Of a stretch of DNA of 64,000 nucleotides, positions 14,601 to 26,100 are shown piece after piece. This DNA is from Ooceraea biroi (taxonomy: Eukaryota; Arthropoda; Insecta; Hymenoptera; Formicidae): positions 3,188,464 to 3,252,463 of the forward strand of contig NC_039511.1 of assembly GCF_003672135.1 (NCBI RefSeq), written 5' to 3'. Position 1 is the stretch's first letter; every line of letters begins with the position of its first letter. The notes beneath the pieces are model-generated. The model was not told the DNA's origin, did not search any database, and saw only the letters and a program-made list of their open reading frames with translations. The translations under genes were made by a program, and so were the position numbers.

Positions 14601-14815
14601 CGTAGCTTAAATTAAATCCGTCATTTCTAACTTGCGCTATGCAAGTGCAACGATCTAGTTATAAGCCCTTGAAACCTTACATTTATTATTACATCTGCGA
14701 CTTTGCAGTAATAATTATTAATAGTAACAACTTCTCGCACTTCAGTGTTGCAGAAAAACATGTCAAAAAAATCCTTCTCTTCCTCGTTAATTGAGTAAAT
14801 TTGTATTGTACCGTA
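8601..14815. other. No gene recognised
   Basis: GC-rich patches (9200-9900, 13400-13800, 14100-14500) alternate with AT-rich DNA. Frames up to 118 codons were read and none matched a known family. An interrupted AG run of roughly 25 bp lies near 13083-13107. No larger repeat, RNA gene or splice-flanked exon could be supported. Confidence 0.5.
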
Positions 14816-15541
14816 TTAAGGGGGGAGCCTGCTTTAGAACGCTGAAAATAAGGTATATTTTACGAATTGTTTTTGGAGAAACTATACAGCGGATCATTAT
14901 AAAACTTTGATGAATTTATTAGTACATGTTTAAAGATAAAAAAAATTATTTTTTGATTTGAATATATCGCTTGTAGAGGTCGTCCTGGAGAAATCTTAGT
15001 GCAGCCGCGTCGCCGGCATTGCAAATTGGTGAGCATTCTCCTGCCTCCAAATTTCGTCTAAACTGAAAAATTGAAATATCTTCTCGTTATTTATGAATTC
15101 CCATCGTCGATGAACCAAAGAGAGAAGAAAAAAGTTGAAAAGTGCCAAAATGGTGGAGCTTAGAACACAAAAGTACGATTTTTAGGCAAAGTTGTTGAAC
15201 TTTTTCATGCAAAAGTAATTGTTTAACTTAATGTTTTTATGAATATTAAAGGTTCATCGACGATGGGAATTCATAAATAACGAGAAAATATTTCAATTTT
15301 TCAGTTTGGATGAAATTTGGAGGCAGGAGAATGCTCACCAATTTACAATGCCGGCTGCACTAAGATGCCTCCAGGACGACCTCTACAGGCGATATACTCA
15401 AATAAAAAAATAATTTTTTATCTTTAAACATGTACTAATAAATGCATCAAAGTTTTATAATGATCCGCTGTATAGTTTCTCCAAAAAAATTCGTAAAATT
15501 ATACCTTATTTTCAACGTTCTAAAGCAAGCTCCCCCCTTAA
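14816..15541 (+). mobile_element. TTAA-flanked foldback MITE, copy 1
   Basis: The element proper (14820-15537) sits between TTAA at 14816-14819 and TTAA at 15538-15541. Its ends are GGGGGGAGC outward and the reverse complement. The left arm (14820-15116) and right arm (15251-15537) pair almost throughout, with a 134-bp unpaired loop. The left arm has about 10 bp (CGCGTCGCCG) that the right arm lacks. There is no coding capacity. TTAA target sites are typical of piggyBac and also of Kolobok and some Sola elements; the purine-rich 5' end does not settle which. A second copy lies at 26840-27567 in opposite orientation. Confidence 0.92.
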
Positions 15542-16018
15542 CGCGTTACGGTAACGCGTTCATCAGGTCGGTGATGTATGCACGTATCGGGAACGCGCAC
15601 AGGGCGCATGAAAGTTTTCGCCCGCACGTTTACGAGACTAAAGGGTTGATGCGGCGTTGCGCGAAAATAGTCTGCACACACGCCTTATTCGTCTCGGTGC
15701 GAGACACATGGCTCTGACGCGGTTCGTTCCGACTGCACGAAGTGACGACGATATGCCGTGCCGGCAAATACGGGACGGTGCATAACAGTAAAACGGAATT
15801 GTGGGATGCGCCCGCGCGTGTGTAGGCGTGTATAAACGCGTGTATACACGTGTGTACACCTGTATGCATGCGAGTGGATGTGAATTCTGCGCCTTGTGGC
15901 GGTGACAGTTACGTGTCGCGAAACGCGCGACCATTACGAGCTTCGATAGTTTTGGCTCGCAATGCTCCGCTCTGCCGGGCATATTCATATGCACTCGCGC
16001 ATGTACGTACATATGTGC
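15542..16018. other. CpG- and TG/CA-rich DNA, no gene seen
   Basis: The stretch is rich in alternating pyrimidine-purine tracts such as CGTGTATACACGTGTGTACA around 15837-15858. It contains overlapping ORFs on both strands that reflect this composition. No family signature was found. Confidence 0.5.
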
Positions 16019-16050
16019 TTCGCGTGTGTGCGCGTGTGTGCGCGCGCGCC
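16019..16050. repeat. Alternating CG/TG tract, potential Z-DNA
   Basis: About 30 bp of strictly alternating pyrimidine and purine (CGCGTGTGTG repeated, then CGCGCGCG). Such tracts can adopt Z-form DNA under negative supercoiling; that behaviour is known for the sequence class and is not shown here. Confidence 0.75.
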
Positions 16051-17934
16051 AAGAGTGCGGGAAATAACGCTATTTGATTTGCGACCCGCTCTCGTGTTCG
16101 AGTGACAGCGTGCAGTCGACAAACTCATATAAAATATTTTGTCGCGACACGGTATCGATTGTCAAGCCCGACATACAAAATGTATGCAAATAGCGTACCG
16201 AGGTAACGGAATAACCAATCTGCGGAAGAGGAATATTTTAGCGACCGTGATTATACCGGCGTAACGAGCTTCATCGTTAACGACATGAGTCAACTTACAG
16301 AAAGATTTCATCGAAAGTTGAAAAAGAATTTTGTTAATTTAATGACAATTTTATATTATCTATGAGGAACAATGATAACAATTTATCTATACAAAAGTCT
16401 CACAGTTCAATAACACTAAAAAACTATGCGGCGCAATCGAATGTATCTGAAAAAGCTAAAAAACGCAGCGTCCCTCAAACGTTAGTTCTGAACGTATCTC
16501 GTTAAAAAACGTATCGTAAAACGTTCTCTACACTTGCCTCCGCTTCCACGCACATCTTATCGATCTATCCAAACGGTGCGCGCACACACACATACACATA
16601 TATACACGCATGCACAGACAGACCGTGCAAGCACTCCGGGAGTGAGTTTTTCAGCTGGGGGTGCGTCCCGAGAGAGCGTGGCCTTTCGTGCGGTACCAAC
16701 CTTGAAAGAGATGCGACAGGGTGGTACCTTTGAAACACGTGCAGCCCATAATAAATCCCATCATCGGTGCGGCCGTCGCCCAGGATCCCCCGGCCTGCCC
16801 TCAGCTCGAGCGGCGCGGAGAGGAGCGCAGCGCGACCGATCCGAGGGGCCTGAGAATCGGGGCCTTGGTCCACGACGTCCACGTCCACGACGACGACGAC
16901 GACGATGATGACGACGACGACGACTCGAAGGGCCCCGCCGGCGGCGTTCTCCACGACCGGGCCTCGCGGGCGCGACGAACGATCGAGTTCACGGGACCGG
17001 AAGTGTCCAGCCGGCGGCACATCGCGCACTAACCACGAGCACGCGCTCCCGCTCGCTTTTTCAGCCGCGGCTACGAAGGATACGCCGTGACGCGCACCAC
17101 CATGCGATCGACTAACGACGACGGCAACGATGGTGATGATAATGATGATGATGACGACGAACGGCGGGAACTAACGGTTCACCGATACGTACGGTCGTCG
17201 CGTATTGATGACCGGACACGAGCCGATGGAATTGCATCGAGAAGCCGACGATCGTTGTTGCGGACTGATCGAGGCAGGATCGAGGCGCGAAACGACATAA
17301 TGAGTAAGATCGAGTCCTGAATCGCTACGACGATCGGTTCGACGGTGTTGGACGAGCGGATCGCTCGTCTGCGCTGGAAGAGGCAGGAAGTTAGGCGACA
17401 GCAAGGTTGTTTGGTCCTTTATAGCGCGATAATGACAAAAAGAGAGAGAAAGAAAGAGAAAGAGAGATGGAAAAGACAAGTTAGCAAATTGCTCGGATAA
17501 ATCACGGCGCTTTCGTAAGGACGGACGATCAATTAATTGAAAACTGTCCTTCCAGGACTCGCACTTTCAATTAGTTACTACTGGTTGGTCCTTGCGAAAG
17601 TACCGAGCACTACCGGTTTGCCCGGGTAGCCAACCAGCGTTCCTCTTTCTTCAACTGATTGGGTGGCATAGACGTAGTGATAAATGGCACGTTCGTTTCG
17701 GTATCTTGCTATTACAACATCCAATATCAACCTACGAATTGATGGTAAAAGAAAGAAGATTTTTAAGATTTTCCTTCGACGTAAAACTCTCAAGTTTAAA
17801 TTATTAAGTGATTCAATTAAAACTTGAAGAAGAATTAAATAACTGATGTAGGATGTTCGTAACGTTAAAGGATCAGAAAGTGTGAAAATGCAGTGTGCAT
17901 CCGCGACGTCTTGTACAATATAAAGCATGTCGAT
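16051..17934. other. GC-rich promoter-like region with trinucleotide repeats
   Basis: From about 16640 to 17400 the DNA is strongly CpG-rich and contains a GAC/GAT tract at 16889-16924 and a second GAT/GAC tract at about 17130-17160. Frames are open on both strands (103 codons plus at 16721, 154 codons minus at 16565) but are dominated by poly-D or poly-V from the repeat. A possible minus-strand start exon is 16764-16728: ATGATGG context, then 37 nt ending CAAAG before GTACC. It would encode MMGFIMGCTCFK, which I do not recognise. This may be the 5' end of an unidentified gene. Confidence 0.3.
16889..16924. repeat. (GAC/GAT)n trinucleotide microsatellite
   Basis: Twelve consecutive GAY-type triplets lie within the GC-rich region. 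Read on the plus strand in one frame it gives a poly-aspartate run. Confidence 0.85.
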
Positions 17935-17954
17935 GTATCTATCGTAGTAGATAA

Positions 17955-18371
17955 ATCCCAGATAAGCTGATTGAGCGTATCCAGCACCGCTTTCTCCGCC
18001 GGGTCAGTTTTAGGTTGCTTAGACCGATGAACTTTTTTGACCACGATTATGATTATTTGCATCGCGAATTGGGCTTGTTATCTTTGAGGGACAGGAGAAC
18101 TCAGGCGGATCTGGTGTTTGTGCGGAACATAATTAGCGGTCGCATTGATTGCCCAGATTTGCTGGAATGCATCGGTCTGCATGTCCCTGGTAGGACCGTA
18201 AGGCGGGCTGAATTGTTTCATGTTGAGTCTCTTCGTTCATCGTGTGGTTACCATAAGCCATTAAATCGTCTCCGTATTGCTGCGAATACATTTTCCCCAT
18301 ATATTGACTTTTTTTATGCTTCTAATGCGATTAGAGCTGCTTTTCCCCGTATTAAGATTCAAGGTGGGTGA
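17955..18371 (+). pseudogene. Reverse transcriptase C-terminal fragment (non-LTR)
   Basis: The frame is open from just after a TAA at 17952 to TGA at 18369-18371, about 138 codons, with no initiating Met needed. Readable motifs are LIERIQHRFLRR near the start, RRTQADLVFVRNIISGRIDC in the middle and LHVPGRTVRRAELFHV after it. This order (an ERVQ-R-F motif, then a DL-F--KLL-G-IDCP motif, then a VP-R-TR---LF motif) is characteristic of the segment downstream of the RT domain in insect Jockey-like elements. The catalytic YxDD box is not present. The frame appears broken upstream: a related reading continues in another frame around 17935. Confidence 0.75.
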
Positions 18372-18615
18372 TAACAATGGTTGTATTTTTTGTATTGACT
18401 ACTATTGTGGGACTGAATATACTGGACTATCCTTGCAGCGAATTTACTAATTAATGGAATGTCACTGCCCATTGATTTGTACCGCAATCAAACAACATCA
18501 TGTTTTTTCGTTTTCGTTGTATCACGTGTCCGTTGGATTCTATGTACTCTTCATCTTCGTCTTTTTTTCATTTTCTCTTGTAATCTACTGTATACTAGAG
18601 GGTTTTTCCCGTTTA

Positions 18616-18640
18616 ATAAATATATATATATATATAAATG
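18616..18640. repeat. (TA)n tract at LINE 3' end
   Basis: A short alternating TA run directly follows an AATAAA-type motif. It fits a LINE 3' simple-repeat tail but could be an independent microsatellite. Confidence 0.6.
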
Positions 18641-18650
18641 TAATCATTTA

Positions 18651-19211
18651 ATTAGAGATAAATCAGGATAGACGATAACATAATCTCTCGTATCACATCG
18701 TATCATCTAGGTTAACGTTTTATATCTCTCCTTCCGGTCTTCCTCCGGTAATTGTGCCTCCGCCACCTCGGCGGTCGGAACTAGGCAATCGTGACCGGAA
18801 ATCAGTCAAGGCTCGCTCGATGATCCGGGCGGGACGCTGCCGTGGTTCTGCAATCGCATGCGAGATTACGATAAAATTGCTTATCTGCATACGCGGATGA
18901 ATTATTCTTCGCCATTTCCCAATGCAATTTTGCGATACACTCCCGGCTTATCGACATACATTTTCCTAGTGTAAATTGAGAGAGAGGAAAGGAAGATAAC
19001 AGCACGCGCGCGTAACGATAACGGTTTTAAAAAAGCAGGTCGTGCGACTCGCAATCACCTCACGTATAACTCACGGATGCCTCCTAATAGGAAAAAAAGA
19101 CGTACTATGCTATTTATGATTGCTACACACGACTGCGTGATGCATTTTCTTGATTCGATGAGTGCAACTTTCTGTCAAATATGCGTTAATATACTGCGTG
19201 CCATTTTGGAA
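18651..19211. other. No gene seen
   Basis: This is spacer between the LINE fragment and the next element. Only short frames are present, without recognisable content. Confidence 0.55.
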
Positions 19212-19695
19212 TTTAATATGGTAAATCTGCCGATTAGCGTACCCATCTCCTATCACCTTGTCCTTGACACATATTATAGAGCTCACCCCTCTGAGTAACA
19301 TTGTGCAAGTTTTAACCGTCGGTCGTTGTATAATAAAAAGTTATTAACAAAAGAAGTTTAATGATTTTGCACGAATTTTCAGCTGTCTACGCGAACCAAG
19401 AACATAATATTGACCTATATTACAAAGGTCACCTTTCCGAATAACCCGCACTAGTTTTTAGTCGTCGATCGTTGTTTATGAAAAAGTTATTAACAAAAGA
19501 AATTTTGCAAACATAGTAGTTATTTTGAATATTGAAAGATATAAACGACGAATATGTATATGAACGAAGGAAGGAAAGTCATTTAAAGCAGTGAATCGTT
19601 AATATATAGAATAGTTTCTTTTAACATAAGTACAAAGTATTCTTCACTTTAACCAAAAGCATAAACAGTTAAATACAAAGTATTCTCTGCTTTAA

Positions 19696-19727
19696 CCTAA
19701 CCTAACCTAACCTAACCTAACCTAACC
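19696..19727. repeat. Interstitial (CCTAA)6 insect telomere-type array
   Basis: Six exact CCTAA units (TTAGG on the minus strand) are followed by CCTGGTTAGG, where the repeat turns around into TTAGG on the plus strand. TTAGG is the canonical telomere repeat of many insects, including ants and bees. Here it lies inside a transposable element and not at a chromosome end. Confidence 0.92.
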
Positions 19728-19732
19728 TGGTT

Positions 19733-19995
19733 AGGTTATATCTTTTGAAACTGGAGCCACGGGACACATACGCTCGTTTTCAGCCCGCTTCGCGGGAGGG
19801 CGGGGGGCAGGGGCTTCGCCCCCCCCCCGCCGGGATCGGTGCCGTGTACCAGGTGATCAAAATCTGTACGGTAAAATCTGTTACACTGGTTCTGACGGGG
19901 GGGGGGGGGGTGAAGCCCCTGCCCCCCGCCCTCCCACGAAGCGGACTGAAACCGAGCGTATGTGTCCGGGGCTTCAGTTTCGGAAAATATAACCT
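19733..19995. repeat. GC-rich inner inverted repeat with nested mini-hairpins and G14 run
   Basis: The left arm (19733-19829) and right arm (19897-19995) are reverse complements around a 67-bp centre (19830-19896) that contains TGTACCAGGTGATCAAAATC. Each arm contains small self-complementary hairpins, such as CCCGCTTCGCGGG and GGGGCTTCGCCCC. The right arm begins with 14 consecutive G (19897-19910). Strong secondary structure and G-quadruplex formation are plausible inferences. Confidence 0.85.
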
Positions 19996-20184
19996 TTTGC
20001 TTGTCATGGACGGCTGAAAATTCGTGCAAAATCATTAAACTTCTTTTGTTAATAACTGTTTAGTAAACAACGACCGACGGCTAAAACCTCTCAAAGGTCA
20101 CTCAGGAGGGTGACCTCTATAATACATGTCAAGGACAAGGTGGTAGGAGGTGGGTACGCTAATCGGTAGATTTACCTTTAATAT

Positions 20185-23100
20185 CACTTCGTTTGGTTGC
20201 ATTAACTTAATTAACGTTGATTAACGATTGAAGGGTTTCTGTTGATTATCATTATTATCCAGAGCATCGATTTATTAATATCTCGATAACAAACAAGTTT
20301 GCTGGTACGGGGAAAACCAAGCGATGTTTTGTACAATTTTCTCATCGAGATACTAACCATATGATACTGAAATATTAATATTGGATATTACGTATCGTAT
20401 GCGTTTTAAAAAAACAACATGAGTTTCATTATCCGCAGTTTTCACCGGCACGCGTAATTTAACAAACTTTCCATTTAACTGGATTATTAATATTCGCTGT
20501 ACTATATCAATATAATCGTTTAAATAATTTTAATAAATAAAGATATTCTTTATAAACACATTTTGTCCATAATTCCTATTATTATTAAACAGTCATTACC
20601 TTGCAAATGTAAGTAATTGCATAAAATGTTATAATACTATTCATGCGTCTCAACACATTTATTGCATGTCGGTCACCGTCGGTCACCGTTATGGCGATGA
20701 ATTTGTTAAAGCGCTTCGGGCACTGGGTGCAGGGGGAGGAATATATTTCTGATTTTATTCCCTGTTAAGCGTGCACACATACGTTACGCACATATGCACG
20801 CGTACGTGTGTACGATACACGTATGCACGTGTCAACGATCGAGTGCCGACTTTCGGGATTGCAGCCGCAGATTTCTGCGGTAACGGCACGGCCGATTAAA
20901 CGCGTGCATTAATACCGCCATAAAGTCCCGCTCCGGTAAAATATGGAATCGCTTATTAACGTCGTTAATCTACGAACGATGGCGAACCGAACGAAGCGAC
21001 GCGCTTTTATTAATTAGTAAACGTTCGCGCGGGCAATATACTCTTTCCCAGCGCGTAATTCCGCGACGTAATTCTGCGCCGCAAAAAATACGCTCGATTA
21101 AATGACACGTTAATAAAGTTGGTCGTGAAATACGTTCGTTCTGAATACGTAAACGTTGCGAGCTCGGAGAATTAATACGGCGGCGGCGGCGGCGGCGACG
21201 CTCGAATGCTGTACGTACATTTTCATTGATCCCCGCTCGTTTCTGCATAATTCCGTGTATTATGGAAGTCGTCTGGCGGCAAGCACGCTGAAGTCGTTTG
21301 CTAAGGAACGGCCGGGGTCTATTGCGAGAGCGCGGGATTTGGCAATTCGGCGCGGCATAAAAAGATACGAGCCCGTTACTGGAAATGTCAGTTTCTTTTT
21401 ACGTTCTGCCGAATGACGGGATTACTCCGCGGCCGAGAAGATTAGCCGCGGAAAATGGCACGAAAAAACGCGAAAGAGCTCGCGCGCGCGAAAACCTCCT
21501 TCTCGTTAGGTAATCGCCTATCTATATATTTCGCTTTTTTTTGTCTTTTTTTATACCGCGAAAGAGGGATCGCTGACGCGCAAATGCAGCGTAAATTCCG
21601 GGCTTTAAACACGGGGAGCGCGTGAGTTTCGCGTTTCGCCGCGGATCATCGCTCGGCCGCCACTAATTATCTCGCTTACCAGCCGGATGTGTGTACCTGC
21701 TTGCGATTATACGTCACGGTGCGTTAGCGGAAGCTGCAACGAGCACCGCAAACCGGGGGAATCGATGCGGGAACGTGCCGGACGGGAGAAACGGGATCGG
21801 ATTGTGTGCCGTGTACGCGAGCTCGGCAAATACGTGACTGTTGGCCGCTGCGCTCCTCGTTTACACGGCATTAATTGATCCCGTAATTCATACGCGTTTC
21901 GGCCGCGCGATTCTCCTCGACCGACGATACCGATTGAAAAATCGTCGATAGATTTTCGACGAGTCAGTGCGCTCGACAATGTCCACTGGATTGCCGGACG
22001 TTGTTTCATAAGGACAACGCCAAATTGAATTTCGAGTTTGCTTCCATGTTTCGCTCTCCGCGCTGCCGATGATTTCGCGCTGATAAGAGAATGGTGCACA
22101 GCCGACTGAACGATGTCGAATTCATTTGGAGCAATTATCTGTGTCTGGAGAAGGGCAGATAATCGTCTGTCGTGAACGCGAGGAGCTTCGGCGCACGGAA
22201 ATTTGTTCGCGAGTCAACGACTGTTAATAACGCGGACTGGACCGTGCATTAGGCAGAACGCGCGCAATTTCGGCGCATACATGCGAAAGACAGGAAACCA
22301 TTTCCCCAGCAGACGGGAAGATCGCGACGCGAGATTTGCACGCGAAGTCCGAAGCATCGACGCCCGGCGTCGACGACAGTCAGCCCGAGCGGAGTGTCTG
22401 ACCACACACGGAGCTTCGCTACTGTGCGCTGGTCTTCTGCATCACTGCCATTAGAAACTCGAAGTAACTCGATCCTGTCCCGGTGGGCTGCATACGTAAT
22501 AGCTACTTTGAAATTATCGCCGTGCCGCGAGTCAGCCCGCTTAAAAACCGAGCGAGGTAGAATGCATACGTTAAAAGGCATAAAAACTGCATCTACTTGG
22601 TAAAAATTCATTTAACCTTTATCCGAGTAAGTTTCACAGCGAGACTTTTACCCGCGCTACTTTTCCAACTTTTCTGGCAAAAGTGAATTGAATAAACCTT
22701 TAATAGTACGTTTTCGTGTATCTATTTCGCGCACTTCAATGCATGATTTTCGAAAGAAAATTCAATTCAAGATAAAATATCGAGAAAGAAATCGGAAATT
22801 CATCCAATGACGAATAAGCGAGTATGCGATAATATCCATCCGCAAAATATTTTATTAGATTTATTAGGAACTAAACTTAATAAATCGAATTAAATTATCA
22901 AATTAAAATTGATAATTAATCTATTCTTATTTCATGATAGAGATATAACCGACAGTAAATTGTGCAGTAAACATTCATGATAGATACGTTTTCCTCCTTC
23001 CTTCTTCTTAATCATGTGAGATAATCACGATGATATTAACGTAACTTTGTAGTTACAGCGAACAGAAGCGGTATTAATTAGGGATTCAAATTACGATGAT

Positions 23101-26100
23101 GTTCTTCATGCGAAATCCAATCAGCGTAATTTGTTTAATAACGCAAACGTCAGCGTATGCGTTGTTATGAGCACTCGATTTCATCGTATAATTGGCTCAC
23201 TCGTACATGAAACCAGTTTCAACCAAATAAAAAGGTTAATTGACATTTTCGATAATACGATACCACGATAATTATATGATTCTCCGATAATTTCTCGTGA
23301 AAAATCGTCCAATTCTTGTTTCAAACCAAATTTTAACGTACCCAGAAAAAGAAAACATGAAATTGAGTTTAATCTATATGTCTGTAGAACAAGCGTAGGT
23401 ATTAATTCTCTTGCTTTAGTTCATTACGACCTTCAACATTTCTAAATTGTTCAGTACATTTCAGAACCTAGCAAATTTTCCTTTACAACGTTAAATGATT
23501 TTTGCTTGAAATAAAATAAAACTGTACTTATTATATTTGATGTCTTATGAAAGAATTATTCAATTATATTATATTATAATAATTATGTTTAATTATAACA
23601 TATTCAAAATAAATACTCAATTTTCTCGTTTTTTTTCATAAAATCAGAAATATGGATTTTGTAACAGTTTCATTACTTTTTGTTATTTTATCTTATTTCT
23701 TCAACTTTTTAAAATCACTCCTTTGTAAAATCTATTTTTACGTCTGTAATAGAAATAAGGTCGTACAAGAATACACATGTCATATTTAATATTAGTCCTC
23801 TCGGAAGATGAAAATAATTTCCAATATTTTTTTAGCCTTTTTTTATTTTAGTCTAAGACGAACTGTTTGATTGACACGTTATTCCAATATATGAGCACCA
23901 ATTACTGCCTCTTATCTCTGGGACTATTCTTGTCTCTTTCAATTTTCTCAAATGTTCGTGATCAAGTTATATACACGACGTCGTGAGATATATTTCCCAA
24001 ATTAAAAAGTAGTATCAATCTTGATTCCAAATTTATTAAGAGTTTAAATTGCCTCTTCAGAGCCGCTTGTTCTCACGTGTTCATTAGCGAAACGCGAGCC
24101 GCGCAATGATTACAATATAATCGTCTATTCTTCTTCGGTACGTCGGCTCAGTCAACAAAATTTACATAAGTTCGTTACGACTACCAGCCATACGTAATTT
24201 CACTCCTCCAATTACGTTCGCCATAAAAAAATACCTATTTAAGTAACCTGCAAAGGAACATCGGTCGTTTTGCTAATAATATGTGTGCTCTCAATTTGCA
24301 ACGTAAAGACCACAGTGAAGAACAGACTCGATGCATATGATGAATAAAATTGATAAATACAGGAATAAACATACAGAATATTGAAAAACCAATTGAAAAC
24401 CATATATTCTGGGCACGATTATAATAATTCCATAATTTATGAAGTTGCTGTCAGCATTGTGTTTCGAAAACGGATTTTGTACACTCATCTGTGAAAAATG
24501 TGTTACGTACTTAAAAAAGCTGCAGTCGTCGCAATTTTCTACATGCAAAATGTTAACCATTTTCTATCTTTATTTTGCACCGACATTTTTTACTTTATTC
24601 ATGTTGCCGCATCGAAACTTCACATATGTGCACACATACAACACAACTGTTTCATGGCAGCAATATCATAAACCACGTTTACTATCTCGTAAAATGTTAA
24701 GCAAGATTTATTACATTTGCATTTCCTGTATGACGTCAAACAGATCAAGAAGCGCGTGTAACAAGCTATAACGGTTGCAGCGAACAAAATGCAATTATAA
24801 ATTAACAAACTCTGATGATCTGTGTGTTCTTCACCTCTATGTTCAGTTTCACCGCTTTGTTCATTTTAATCCTTCCTCAGCGAAAATGTGGAGGAAGATT
24901 CTTGCATAAAAGATCAGGAGACTTCCGAAACTATGTACATCGCAACTTGGAGTGGCGGAAAGCAACTTAGCAAAACGCGACGATAAGAATGTACGCTATG
25001 AAGGGAAGTTACAGGATAGAATATTACGAGAAAGCGATTGGCATCGTTCATCGATCGATACGTTCCGCGCGCAAAGAAATATACACGAGTGTAAGCTCCT
25101 CGTGCAAGAGAGCGGGCTGATCGTGCGGATAAACGATGAGGGGTATTAACTGTAGCTCTTCTGCCTTAGAGAAGAGCGATGATTCACGAAGCGTGGGCAT
25201 CGCGGACGAAATGTGGAAAAACTATTAAGCTCCATCGACGTAGAAAAGAATCAGATAAACTGCGGCGGGTCGCGGAAAATGGCTGAACGGCCAGTTTTCA
25301 ACTGGCTGTCTTTCTCTATCGAGAAAGAAGATTAATGATTGGAGCACACGATGAGACGGTAGGGAATAAAAAATTAACTGCTTAACATTAGCTGCTGTGC
25401 TGGTTCTGACAGGACGATATCACATATCAAAGCAAATATAAATTGCAACTACAAATCCTTACATTGCACGAAAGAAAAATACGACGGGTGCATATAATAT
25501 AGAGACAAACATAGTGATCACGATAATGTAACTGATAACGAGCAAAATAATGTAATATCTTAATTTGAGAACTTTATGTAGGAATCAAAGTATTAATCGG
25601 CTAAATAATTAAAACTGGATGCGCAAAGTATTGTTTTTGTAAGCTTTGTAATCACATTTTGAAACAGTTTAGGTTTCACACTGCTCATCAAACATTTCAG
25701 CCTTTAATTATTAGGAAAGTAATATTTATAATTTGCTGATATTACTTGCTCGTTTTCAGAAAGACATTTGTTAGGTAAATAAAAACGGTCACTGTGTAAT
25801 AAAGAAACGAAAGAGAAAATTCATTATCGAGAAAAATAAACAGAACATTATTATGTAAGCTTTCCTATCGAAAGAATAACACGAGTCTTTCTGAATATTA
25901 CGGAAAGTGAATAAATCACTGATGTATAAAAGGAGTCGCTTTGCAAGGATAATAAGAGACAATCAGTAAAAGAAAGAGATTTCAGCTTGTAAAAGTAGCA
26001 GAAGCTAGCGACAACTTGACATTAATTAAACTCTCATGAACTTAACACGCGGATAAAAATACTTCATTAAATAATTCCTGTCGTATGATTTAATAGCTAA

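Larger units (their letters stand above)
17935..18650 (+). mobile_element. 3' end of a 5'-truncated non-LTR retrotransposon (LINE)
   Basis: The fragment contains the C-terminal tail of a Jockey/RTE-type reverse transcriptase polyprotein (17955-18371), followed by about 280 bp of apparent 3' untranslated sequence. It ends near AATAAATATATATATATATA at about 18616-18636. The endonuclease and the RT catalytic core are absent, as expected from incomplete target-primed reverse transcription. No clear target-site duplication was located, so the ends are approximate. Confidence 0.65.
19220..20176. mobile_element. 8-bp-TSD inverted-repeat element with internal telomere-like repeats, copy 1
   Basis: The element is flanked by a perfect 8-bp duplication, TTTAATAT, at 19212-19219 and 20177-20184. 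Terminal inverted repeats of about 168 bp (19220-19387 and 20009-20176) begin GGTAAATCT and include the motif GTCGGTCGTTGT followed by AGTTATTAACAAAAGAA. A diverged third copy of this subterminal motif lies inside, at about 19410-19505. The interior carries six CCTAA units (19696-19725) and a GC-rich inverted repeat (19733-19995). It has no transposase and only chance ORFs. An 8-bp target duplication is known for hAT, P and Merlin-type DNA transposons; the GGTAA terminus does not let me choose among them. A related copy lies at 30508-31374. Confidence 0.9.
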
